Of a stretch of 17,040 nucleotides of DNA, positions 1-9,200 are shown piece after piece. The stretch lies in the NCBI GenBank assembly GCA_000447185.1, contig KE646837.1, forward strand, positions 1 through 17,040, given 5' to 3'. Within the stretch, counting starts at the first letter, position 1; the number at the start of each line of letters is the position of its first letter. Under the pieces are notes generated by a model. The model made no database searches. It was not told where the DNA came from and saw only the letters and a list, made by a program, of their open reading frames with translations. This DNA comes from Vairimorpha apis BRL 01 (Eukaryota > Microsporidia > Nosematidae). The position numbers were made by a program, and so were the translations under genes.

Positions 1-21
1 AGTCCTAAAAAGTTTTAATTA

Positions 22-1590
22 ATGTTAAAACAATAACTGTTTTGGAATCTTTATCTAATGAAAATCTTAAGGAACAAATAAAAGATAATAAAGACAAGAA
101 TATACCATCTACATTTGATTTCACAAAGAATAAAAATAGTTATGAAGATGATAAAAAAACAGAAGAGAATAAAGACGACAAGAAATCCGATGATCAGAAA
201 AAATTTAAAGATAGTAAAAAATCAGATGATAAAGAAGAAAAAAACGTTAAAGATAAGATTAAAGATAATTCTTCAAAAATAACTAAGGATATTTCTAAAG
301 ATAGATAAAAAATTAAATGATAAAGAAGAAAAAAACGTTAAAGATAAGATTAAAGATAATTCTTCAAAAATAACTAAGGATATTTCTAAAGATGATAAAA
401 AATTAAATGATAAAGAAGAAAAAAACGTTAAAGATAAGATTAAAGATAATTCTTCAAAAATAACTAAGGATATTTCTAAAGATGATAAAAAATCAAATGA
501 TAAAGAAGAAAAAACGTTAAAGATAAGATTAAAGATGATTCTAAAGGTTCAAAAATTGAAAGTTCTACAAACAAATCCAATAATCAATCAAAAAAAGATG
601 ATAAAAATAAAACTGAAGATTCTACAAAAAAATCAAACAATGAAAAATTTAATAAACAAGAAAAAGAATTAGAAATAAAAACCCAAGATTTAAAAAAGAT
701 TGCTAAGGAAGCCACTAATTCCATTAAATCATTTGCGGAAAATGAAACTAAAAATAATGAAAGTAAAAAAGATTCTAAAGAAGTTTCAAAATCAATAAAA
801 AAATTGCAGATGATGCCACTATAAAGATAGGAAATTTGGCAAAAAACTCTAAAAATGAAAAAACAGAATCAATAAATAAGTCTGATGAAACAAAAAAAGA
901 AATAAGTCCAAATATCAATATTAGTAAAAAATCTGAAAACACATCAAAAAAAGAAGATTCAAAATCATCAAAAGATAAAAATGATGCTAAAGATTTGAAA
1001 CAAAAAACAGAAGAAATAAAAAAAGATTTAACTAATCAAAATCAAAAAATGGTAAAGATGATTCAAAAAATAAACCAATTAAATATGAATCAGACGATTC
1101 AAATAAAGAAAATTTACAAAAAGAGAGTATTTGAAATGATTTATTTAATATTAATGAGAAGAATAAAGATAAAAATGATGCTAAAGATGATCAATCTAAA
1201 AAAAGATTAGGAAACAATCGAAATGATAAAAATTCAACTTCTAATATAAATAAACAAAATAATTCATCTTCTTCAATTACAAGTAAATCTGTTTCTAACT
1301 CGACTAATTCTCAAAAAGTAGAAAATCCTAAAAAAGCTATTGAATCTATTGTTTTTATTGGTAATAAAGATAAAGAATTAAACAATATTTCAAATCAAAA
1401 AGGTGAAACTTCAGTAAATGATTTATTATATGTTTTAAAAAATATGCCTGGAAAAGTAAATATTAACAAAGAAGGTAAAGAAGTATATATAGAAGGGGAT
1501 TCTTATACACCAAAAGAAAAAGATCTAAAAGGTAATGAGTATAAATTTCATGGAATATTAAGAGCTAAGAGTGATACTAATAAACAATAA
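22..1590 (+). CDS. Lys/Asp/Ser/Asn-rich low-complexity protein, broken by frame errors
   Basis: I do not recognise this protein. It is dominated by Lys, Asp, Ser, Asn and Glu, with 30-residue repeats near the N-terminus and a Ser/Asn/Thr-rich stretch near 1230-1320. The last ~85 residues look more ordinary (a Gly-Asn-Lys-Asp segment, then NDLLYVLKNMPGKV) and may be a small folded domain. The coding frame moves: frame 3 from position 9, frame 1 after an extra A at 303, frame 3 after a short A run (509-514), frame 2 after the run 797-803, and frame 1 after 1044-1049, ending at TAA 1588-1590. An in-frame TGA lies at 1132-1134. The start is uncertain: ATG at 22-24 joins the frame only if the A run at 27-30 lacks one base; otherwise the first candidate is TTG at 42, or the gene begins outside the window. 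No signal peptide is visible. Lysine-rich repeat proteins occur in microsporidian polar tubes and spore walls, but that role is only a guess here. Confidence 0.6.
210..545 (+). repeat. Four tandem 90-bp coding repeats
   Basis: Units begin with GAT at about 210, 300, 391 and 481. The same landmark (the C of AAAACG) recurs at 245, 336, 426 and 515, giving spacings of 91, 90 and 89 bases. The nominal unit is therefore 90 bp, or 30 residues. Copies 2 and 3 are almost identical. One boundary has an extra A (303) and the last copy has six A instead of seven (509-514). The final copy diverges after about 535. Confidence 0.9.
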
Positions 1591-2372
1591 TTAATAAATA
1601 GTTTAATTATTTTCTTTAATGTTTTTAAAAAATTGGACTATTTATTTACATATAAGTAAAACAATTAAAAGACATGTTTTTTAATATAATTTTGATTTAT
1701 TTAAAGCACACTTATGTGATTTTGTAAAAAAATGTTATAAATTTAATACAATTTACATATTAAAATTTTTATATTTTAATATAAATATTTTTTAATTTTA
1801 ATGATTATAATAAATTTATTTTTCAATTTATAGAACAATATAATGTACATAAATGTTAAAAACAATATATATTTTACTAATATCATTCAGCAAAATCATT
1901 AAGTTTAGAAGATTTCTTCAAATAAAATTCGATTTTTAGTTTTAAAAAAGTTGTAATATTGTTTAATTCGCAAATAAAATTAAAATTTCACAGAAATTTT
2001 TACGAATTTAATTTTTTTTTTGAATTTAAACATATTCTAATTTAAATTTCTTTAAATATTAAATTAAATAATTATGAGATTTTTAAGAAATAATATTTTC
2101 TTATTTTATCTTAAAGTTATTTAAAAAAATTTAATTATAATTTTACAACAAAATAAAAAATATATATTAAATTTACAATGTTTAATTAAATTAAGATTTT
2201 AATTTTAAAAATATTTTTTAACTGATAATTAAAATACTGTTTCTGAAATATATATAAAATTTTAAATTTTAATACATAACATCTATTTAAAATTTACACC
2301 ATTTATTTTTTAAAAATGTTTAAACTTTTGAAAATAGTACCATAAAATTAATTCACAAATATTATTTTATTT
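1591..2372. other. A/T-rich spacer between convergent genes
   Basis: This stretch separates the ends of the lysine-rich gene (plus strand) and the SNARE gene (minus strand). It is almost entirely A and T, with stops in all frames, no tRNA-like arms and no coding signal that I can see. Poly(A) signals such as AATAAA are too common in this composition to assign. Confidence 0.6.
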
Positions 2373-2932
2373 TCATCGAAACCAAAATCTTAAAATAAAG
2401 AAAAATATAATTAAAACTATAAATAATCTTACAAAAATCATATTATCTGCCAAATATCTTCTATCAATTTCATCTACCAAATCTCTACTTAACCCAAGTT
2501 TCCTTAAACCGTTTTTAATTTTGGCATTTGTTTTTTCAATGTATCTTCCTTGTCTTTTTACACTATCGAGTGCATCCATAGCATTTAAAAGTATATTATT
2601 TACTCTTTCTGTTCTACTTCTAAAAAATTCTGAATCTGTACATTCACTTATGTCAGTTATAGGAGTTTCTGGTTGAAGTTTACTTCGTATCATCTCTTCG
2701 ACATTCTCTTGATTTTTTTTAGACCTTAAATTACTCAAGTGTATAATTTGTTTTTTAAATTCCTTAGCTTTTTTTAAAAAAATGTCATTATTACTTTCTA
2801 ACAAATTTGCACACCTTTCAAAGTTGTTTATTCTAATTGATAAAGTGCCTAAATTATTAAGTTTTTTTTTGCTTTTTCTATTTCTTCTTCTATTTCATTT
2901 TGTTCCTTTTTTAAATTTTCTATATTTGACAT
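2373..2932 (-). CDS. BOS1: Bos1/membrin-like Qb-SNARE, tail-anchored (one frameshift)
   Basis: This is a vesicle-fusion SNARE. Bos1/membrin acts as a Qb-SNARE in ER-to-Golgi transport. The nominal protein is about 186 residues. The N-terminal 43 residues, starting at ATG 2932-2930, are charged and helical. The SNARE motif is at about residues 104-163 and contains DALDSVKRQG (Gln ~128 is the likely zero-layer Q). It is followed by LGLSRDLVDEIDRR, the block just before the anchor that is typical of Bos1/membrin. A hydrophobic tail anchor lies at about 165-183, ending at TGA 2375-2373. The frame opened by the ATG changes at a T9 run (2862-2870); ten bases there would join both halves. The uninterrupted part alone would need a TTG start at 2804. 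A CCC motif sits three bases upstream of the ATG and supports that start. Other Qb-SNAREs (Gos1, Sec20, Vti1) are less likely because of the LGLS...RR block. Confidence 0.68.
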
Positions 2933-2939
2933 TAAGGGT
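2933..2939 (-). promoter_or_regulatory. CCC start-context motif of the SNARE gene
   Basis: On the minus strand the bases before the ATG read CACCCTTAATG. Microsporidian genes often carry a CCC- or GGG-type motif just before the start codon. The same core, ACCCT(T)AATG, precedes the P5B ATPase start. It supports the upstream ATG over an internal start. Confidence 0.55.
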
Positions 2940-3877
2940 GGTTCATTATATAAGATAGAATAAACTAAATAAAATGAGGTAAAAAAAATTAAAAGAGAAA
3001 CACAAATTATTTAATGATTATAAAACTATATTATTTTATACAAATTTTGATTTGTAAGTTAATTTATTTTTGATTTAAAATATATACATATAATTTTATA
3101 AATTTTGAGAAACAAATATTATTTTTTTTAATATTTTATAGTGAAAAATAAAGTTAGAATAAATATTTTCTTAAATTAATTAACATAAAATGTGTTAATA
3201 TATTAATCTATATTTATAAATATATAATTTAAAATTTTTAAAATTAATTTATATATTTTTTAAATAAAAACTACTTATTAAAAAACGTAATTATAACGTA
3301 TAAAATCATTTTAAATAGTTTAAATAAAATAACGAATCAATTTTTAAATAATAAACACGACCATTATTAAAATTTTTTTTCAATATAATAAAAAAAATTT
3401 GAAGTTAATTTCAAAATTTATGATTAATTTGTACAAAATGAAAAATTAATAAAACACATAAGTGATGCAAATCATATTAGAAAGAAGATAAATAATTTTG
3501 GCAGATAAAGTAGTAATAATATAAGTTTATAGGTACAAAACGAACAGATACTGACAAAAATCATTTTAAATAAAGTCACAAAATTCAAATTTCTCAAGAA
3601 TTCTTGTTAACGAAGTTAAAAAGTTACTTATATTTTCCTATTACTATACATAAAATGCTTAAAAATGTCTAATAATAATTAAAAAGACTTGAAAAGATTG
3701 CTTCTGAATAATATTTTAAAATTTATTTATAATAAAGTATTATTAACAAAAAGTAAAATAAATACTCGTTAAGGCGATATACCTTTTCATTTATTATTTA
3801 TCTTAAGTGTGAACCATTTTAGCAAAAGTTTGAACGAAAGTTTATAAAGATCATGGTTATTTATAAAAAATAAATTA
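2940..3877. other. Spacer without a recognisable gene
   Basis: This is mostly A/T with short open frames only. The part from about 3450 to 3700 is slightly less A/T-rich and could be old, decayed coding sequence, perhaps retrotransposon. I could not align it to the elements to its right, so I make no call. Confidence 0.45.
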
Positions 3878-3896
3878 TACTTTAACCATTTTTTTA
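3878..3896 (+). repeat. Left copy of 19-bp direct repeat (probable target-site duplication)
   Basis: The sequence tactttaaccattttttta is repeated exactly at 4398-4416. Identity stops on both sides: the next base is T here and A at the right copy, and the preceding base is A here and T there. The pair brackets the retrotransposon end at 3897-4397, as expected for a target-site duplication from a 5'-truncated insertion. Confidence 0.6.
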
Positions 3897-4397
3897 TCGC
3901 AAATAAATATGTCGAAATAAGAGTAGATACAACAATAAAAACAGACGTCAAGATAAGATATAATAAACCTGACATATTGTAAATTGATAAAATTAAGAAA
4001 GAACTACTTATCGTGAAAATAGGAGTCACCTCACTTGACAATTTGCAACAAGTTGAGTCAGAAAAATTTAGGAAATATGATGAACTTGCAAATGAATTGG
4101 GTCTAATACATGGATGTAAGACAAATATCATACCATATGTGATAACGTGGGACGGTATAGTGAATAAACATCACTCTAAACATAGAAAAGAACTTGGTAT
4201 CACTGACCGAATTGAGGCATACATTCAGTCTACAACTTTTAAAAAGACTCTTGAGAGCATTTCAATGGAGTACAGGAGAGGAGAGAGGATAGCTGAAACC
4301 GAAGAGGCAGATCAGCAAACAACTGTTTTCCAAGGGCAAATACTAGCGTGAACAAATTATATTATAAAAATAACCCTTAAATAAACAATTTTATTTT
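3897..4397 (+). mobile_element. 5'-truncated LINE-like retrotransposon end, copy 1
   Basis: This 501-bp insert holds only the C-terminal coding end and a short A/T-rich 3' tail of a non-LTR element. It is bounded by a perfect 19-bp direct repeat. About 450 bp align base-by-base with a degenerate copy near 11025-11480, and much of it with a second copy at 4695-5100. Both are on the same strand. It is the best preserved of the three. No reverse-transcriptase polymerase motifs are present, in keeping with truncation during target-primed insertion. Confidence 0.65.
3899..4351 (+). pseudogene. C-terminal nuclease-like region of a LINE-type pol protein
   Basis: One frame runs from 3899 to TGA 4349-4351 with a single in-frame TAA at 3980-3982. 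Read across that stop it gives a KPDI motif, then KELLIVKIG, then a conserved block VESEKFRKYDELANELGL, then IIPYVITWDGIV and an EAYIQS...KKTLESISMEYRRG tail. This arrangement fits the C-terminal restriction-like endonuclease region of microsporidian and related non-LTR retrotransposon proteins: PD, then an acidic residue about a dozen residues on, then a hydrophobic strand. The residue expected to be acidic in the LIVEV-type strand is Lys here. With the TAA and missing 5' half, the copy is dead. The part after the stop could start at GTG 4013. The family assignment rests on motif pattern, not on a search. Confidence 0.6.
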
Positions 4398-4416
4398 TAC
4401 TTTAACCATTTTTTTA
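4398..4416 (+). repeat. Right copy of 19-bp direct repeat
   Basis: Exact match to 3878-3896, located 47 bases after the pseudogene stop and directly after the A/T-rich 3' tail of the insert. Confidence 0.6.
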
Positions 4417-4506
4417 ATAAGCTATCTTAAATTGTTTTCAAATTTTAAAGAGGTTTTAAAATTAATAGTAATCGAAACAAATATATTTTTGAAGAAAAAA
4501 AGTTAA

Positions 4507-4665
4507 TATTTTCATTGTATAGACAAATATAAGTCTGTTAACCATATGGCTACAAATGTGATAGTTTTAGCAAACGACTATATGAGGGGAATAATAAAGT
4601 TTTGCGATGTATACATTTTCAGCTTTGTTTTAATTTTGGCTTTAATTAATAAGATAAATTTCTAA
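4507..4665 (+). other. Short open frame of unknown status
   Basis: This frame is open for 52 codons. An ATG at 4546 would give a 39-residue peptide beginning MATNVIVLANDYMRG and ending in a hydrophobic stretch. It lies just upstream of retrotransposon copy 2 and may be a decayed upstream part of it. I recognise no family and give it little weight as a gene. Confidence 0.15.
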
Positions 4666-4694
4666 TCACCTTTTATAAGTTATATATTTCATTT

Positions 4695-5100
4695 AAATGG
4701 CATAAATCAGAGTGGATACCTGAATAGAAACTGAACTTAATAATAAAATACATTACGTTCGATTAGTTTATTATAGATGAAGAAAGAAAAAAGTTGTTTT
4801 TTTAATTAAGAATTACAAGATTCGATAATTTAATAAATTTAAAATTTAGAAAATAAATAAATATGGTTTTTTGACCAATCACCGTGGTCTATGCATAGAA
4901 ACAAGGCAAAAATTATACCATATTTAATGACATGGGAAGGTAATACAACAAGCTTTCTTAAGCATATAGAAAGGAAATAAATTCAAACAACTGCACGCAT
5001 CTATACGTGCAATCCAGAGATAAAAAAATAACCATAAAGAGCCTAACTATGGAAGCTGCTAAAGTAAATACATTACAGAAAAAGGACAGAAGGTTTTTAA
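4695..5100 (+). mobile_element. Degenerate retrotransposon end, copy 2
   Basis: This is a heavily mutated copy of the same C-terminal region. At 4748-4800, YITFD then FIIDEERKKLFF aligns with the KPDIL/IDKIKKELLIV part of copy 1. At 4909-4975, KAKIIPYLMTWEG aligns with KTNIIPYVITWDG, followed by LKHIERK. At about 5026-5062, KITIKSLTMEAAK aligns with KKTLESISMEYRR. Several stops and frame changes are present. The FD in place of PD is a further decay mark. It lies about 280 bp after copy 1 on the same strand. Confidence 0.6.
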
Positions 5101-5883
5101 AAAAATAAATAAAGATTTATGTGCAAACCAATTTTAACCTTTATCTAATCTAAAAAAAAATGATAAATAATTATTAGAAACTATTAAATAATTGTAAATA
5201 TGTAAAATTTTAATTTTTTATAAATTATTTAAAATTAAAAGTTATTATTAATAATGATACATATCAAATTTAGATATTTTTGTTGTTTATTTTAATTTTT
5301 TATTTAAATAAATTGTAATTTTTTTATTAGATTTACATTCTAAAAAACACAATTTTTTTTATAAAATATTTTCCTAAATGTAAAACTTATTATTTATTAC
5401 GTTATTTAAATTTTAAAAATTAAATATTTATAATTTTTAAAAATTTTAATAAAAAATAAAATTTTTTCAATAATTAAAACTAAATTCCGTTGTACTAAGA
5501 TTTAATTCTTTTTTAAAGTATAAATTTAATTTTAATTTTTATGTGTAAAATTTAAACATATAGTGTTTTGTTTGAAGAAAAAAATTTAGTAAATGTAGTT
5601 TTTAAATGTTAATATATTTGTTATTTCATTCATTATTGTTTATGCATTTTTATTTTAAATTTTTATAATGTGATGATGATAACTTTTTTTAAATATACAT
5701 ATTATTTTTTAATATATAATTAAAAAAAATCGATAAAATACTGGTTTATATTTTATAAATACAAAAAGTATATTTTAATAATTTTTTTTATTAAAATATT
5801 TATTAAGATAAAGAATTTTTTTTTTTATTTTAATTTTTTAATTTTTACGTTACGTAATTTTAATTTAAAAATTAAAAATAAAT
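5101..5883. other. A/T spacer
   Basis: Nearly all A and T, with long T and A runs and stops in all frames. I see no gene, RNA or repeat. Confidence 0.6.
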
Positions 5884-6009
5884 TTTATTCCTATTAATAA
5901 TAACCAGGGCAAAATATTAGACCCTGAAGATCTCACAAGTAACAATGAATGTGAGATAAAGGAATCTCATATAATAAGTAGTGTTCTGAACATGAGGCTA
6001 GTTGAATAA
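5884..6009 (+). other. Less A/T-rich island with open frame and possible hairpins
   Basis: The island stands out from the surrounding A/T-rich sequence. It has an open frame of about 40 codons ending at TAA 6007-6009 (…GKILDPEDLTSNNECEIKE…). It also has three short inverted repeats: CAGGG/CCCTG (5905-5909 with 5922-5926), TCTCAC/GTGAGA (5931-5936 with 5951-5956) and CTCAT/ATGAG (5966-5970 with 5992-5996). It could be a fragment of a decayed protein gene or a small structured RNA. I recognise neither; no start codon precedes the frame. Confidence 0.3.
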
Positions 6010-6283
6010 AGAATAGACAATATAGAATAACTAAATAAATATTTTAAATATTTTTTGTAAAATAAAATTTTAAGATAAATACAAACCATAATATAATTTT
6101 TTTGGTATTTAGATTTACAATTCATTAAAATCTAAGCTAATTTTTTTTAAAACTCAAATTAATTTTTTTAAATATACTTAAAAAATTTTTAACATGATTA
6201 AAAAATTAATATTTTATGGTAAAATGTCATTACGTTTATTAATGTAGAAACACATAATTTATACACTCTTAAATCTTAATTAA

Positions 6284-9200
6284 CTAAACTTCAATGACAA
6301 CGCATTTGATTCTTTCACAAGGATTTGTGCAAGATTTTTCATCTTCACAAGAACATTCTTGTTCACATTCTACATCATCAACATTATCATCATCTTCACC
6401 TTCATCATCTAAACATACAGTAGTACTGACGGATACATTTTTATCAACTTTAGATTGTGGTGTTTTCTTTATATTTTTAACCGATTTAGTTCTTGTTTTT
6501 AACACAGTTTTTGTCATAGTAACAGGTTCTAAAGATTCTGTTACATGTTCAGTAATTGGTTCAGCAGTTTTCGTTATTGTTTTTTCTTTAAATATCGTTT
6601 CTGGGGAAAGCGTTACAGTTTTTTCCTCAACAATAGTTTCTATAGGTGCAAAATAAGTTGATATGATCGTAGTTGATGTAGTAACTGTTGACGGTGGAAG
6701 AGTAGTAGTATTTATAATAGTAAATGTTTCGGGTTTTGGACGACAAGGTTTTTTTATTTTGACTCTTATGGCTTGTATCGGAACATTTTGATCTTCTTCA
6801 CATGGTTCTAAGTAATTATTTTGTTCTTGATCATGTAATTCATCTTCTTTTTTTGGTCCTCTTGATTTTTGCTTTCAGGTTTAGATGTTGAATCGTCTAC
6901 GTTTTCTGGTGCTGATTTACTTGAATCTGATTCTTTTTGTACTTCAGAAGAATCGCTTTTATTAGTCTCTCCATTTTGAGGAGTACCACCACCAGTGGTA
7001 CCTCCAGTGCCGCCTTGAGTTGAACCATTGCTTGTTTCTTTTTGTGAGTCAGAACCAGAAGCTCCTCCCGCTCCACCACCAGTGGTACCTCCTGTTCCGC
7101 CTTGAGTTGAACCACTGCTTGTTTCTTTTTGTGAGTCAGAACCAGAAGCTCCTCCTGTTCCACCTTGAGATCCACCATTAGAGGTACTTCCTGTTCCGCC
7201 TTGAGTTGAACCACCGCTTGTTCCATTTTGTGAAGTACCGCCTGAAGTTCCACCACCAGAAGTACTTCCAGCTGCACTTTGAGCTGCACCACCGCTTGTT
7301 CCATTTTGTGAAGTACCGCCTGAAGTACCTCCGTTCTGTGACGAACCATTTGCAGTTGACTGACTTTGAGATGATTTAGAATCATTTAAATCACTTTTTT
7401 GTAGTGAACCAGAGGTTGCAGATTCTGTTTGACCATTATGTAAGTTTGTTATATTCTCATTTGTATTACCTGAATTTTGAGTGCCTGTAGTACTTTGAGA
7501 AATTTGAGATTCTTGTGACACAGAATTTGTTGTTTCTTTTTTTTCTACCATTTCATTTACTTTTTCCAGTGATTCTGCTTGCTGTTTACATGTATCCTCA
7601 CTTACACTTTTATCCTGATATAATCCAGTTTCTGTTAATTTCCCTTTTTCAGAAATTTCATTTTTTTTACACGAGCAATCTTTTCCAACAAACATTCCTG
7701 ATTCATCTTTTAGCACTCCATTTTCTTCTTTCATTTTTACATTTCCACTATAATCCGTATAATTTCCATTTTCATCTTTTGCTACCAAAACTTGATCAAC
7801 AGGTTTCAAATCCTTATTTTCTGATAAAATCTTACTAACTATATTTGAATCAAGTTTAGCTATCGAACTAACAATTTTTTCTTTTTCTTTTATAGACTCT
7901 GTTGAAATGCTGGAATTTGATACACTTGATTGTGAAGTTTGACTAGCACTATTTGAAGCTGAATCTGTAGATTTATCTGGTGTAGTTAAATCAGTGATTT
8001 TAGATTTTTGATTTGAAGTACTGACTTCATTTTTAGATATGGATTGTGACATATTATCAGCTAGACTTGAAGTTTTAGAAGAACTATCACTTTTTGAATC
8101 TCCTTTTATACTTGAATTAGATAAATTAGAAATTGATGACGTTACGCTAGCAGATGCACTTTGTGAGATTGATTCAGATAAATTTGAAATTGGTGTTGAA
8201 GGCGAAATATCACTAGATTTTGAAGATATACTTTTAGATTTGTCAATTGATGATTGAGATTTAACAGATGCTGGCATAGATGAACTACTATCATGTTTTG
8301 ATGACATACTAGAACTTGCAGATTTTTCAGTTGATTTATTTTTATCACTTGAAATACTTTTTGATGCAGATGGAATTTGGTTAGTACTACTTTGTAATGT
8401 ATCTGATTTAGATTTATCTTTAGTAAAGTCTTTTTGTTCTTTGCTTTTCTTATCTTTATCTTTGTCTTTTTGTTGTTTTTCTTTATCATCTTTTTTATCT
8501 TTATCTTTTTTGACTTGTTGATCTTTTTTCTTTTGATCTTCAGCCTTTTTATCTTTCTCTTTGTCTTTTTTTGTTTTTCTTTATCATCTTTTTTATCTTT
8601 ATCTTTTTTCTTTTGATCTTCCGCTTTTTTAACTTGTTGATCTTTTTTCTTTTGATCTTCCGCTTTCTTCTAACTTGTTGATCTTTTTTCTGTTGGTCTT
8701 CAGCTTTCTTCTCTTCTTTTTGTTTGGCTTGATAATCTTTTTTCTGTTGATCTGCTGCTTTCTTCTCTTCCTTTTGCTTAGCTTGTTCATCTTTTTTCTT
8801 TTGATTTTCTACTTTCTTCTCTTCTTTTTGCTTAGCTTGTTCATCTTTTTTCTTTTGATTTTCTACTTTCTTCTCTTCCTTTTGCTTAGCTTGTTCATCT
8901 TTTTTCTTTTGATTTTCTACTTTCTTCTCTTCTTTTTGCTTAGCTTGTTCATCTTTTTTCTTTTGATTTTCTACTTTCTTCTCTTCTTTTTTCTGCTGAG
9001 CTTCTTGTTTCTTTTCTTCTTTTTTTGGAGCTTGTTCTTCTTTTTTTGCTGTGCCTCGGCTTTCTTCTCTTCTTTTTTCTGTTGAGCTTCTTGTTTCTTT
9101 TCTTCTTTTTTTGGAGCTTGTTCTTCTTTTTTTGCTGTGCCTCTCCTTTTTTTCTTCTTTTTTAGGTGATTGTTGTCCTTTAGAAGGCGAACTTTGAGTT

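Noticed and set aside
210..545. CRISPR-like array
   Set aside because: The 90-bp units are contiguous, coding and lack unique spacers; they are tandem protein repeats.
3787..4131. Minus-strand 114-residue open frame opposite retrotransposon copy 1
   Set aside because: Antisense shadow of the conserved nuclease-region codons; no independent motif.
6897..7385. Second minus-strand frame rich in Val/Leu/Gln/Glu
   Set aside because: Out-of-frame reading of the Gly/Ser/Thr repeats; the other frame joins smoothly with both flanks.
8675..9085. Plus-strand open frame with Leu/Phe-rich membrane-like repeats
   Set aside because: It is the exact complement of the Lys/Glu repeats of the secreted protein; AAA/GAA codons read backwards give Phe/Leu.
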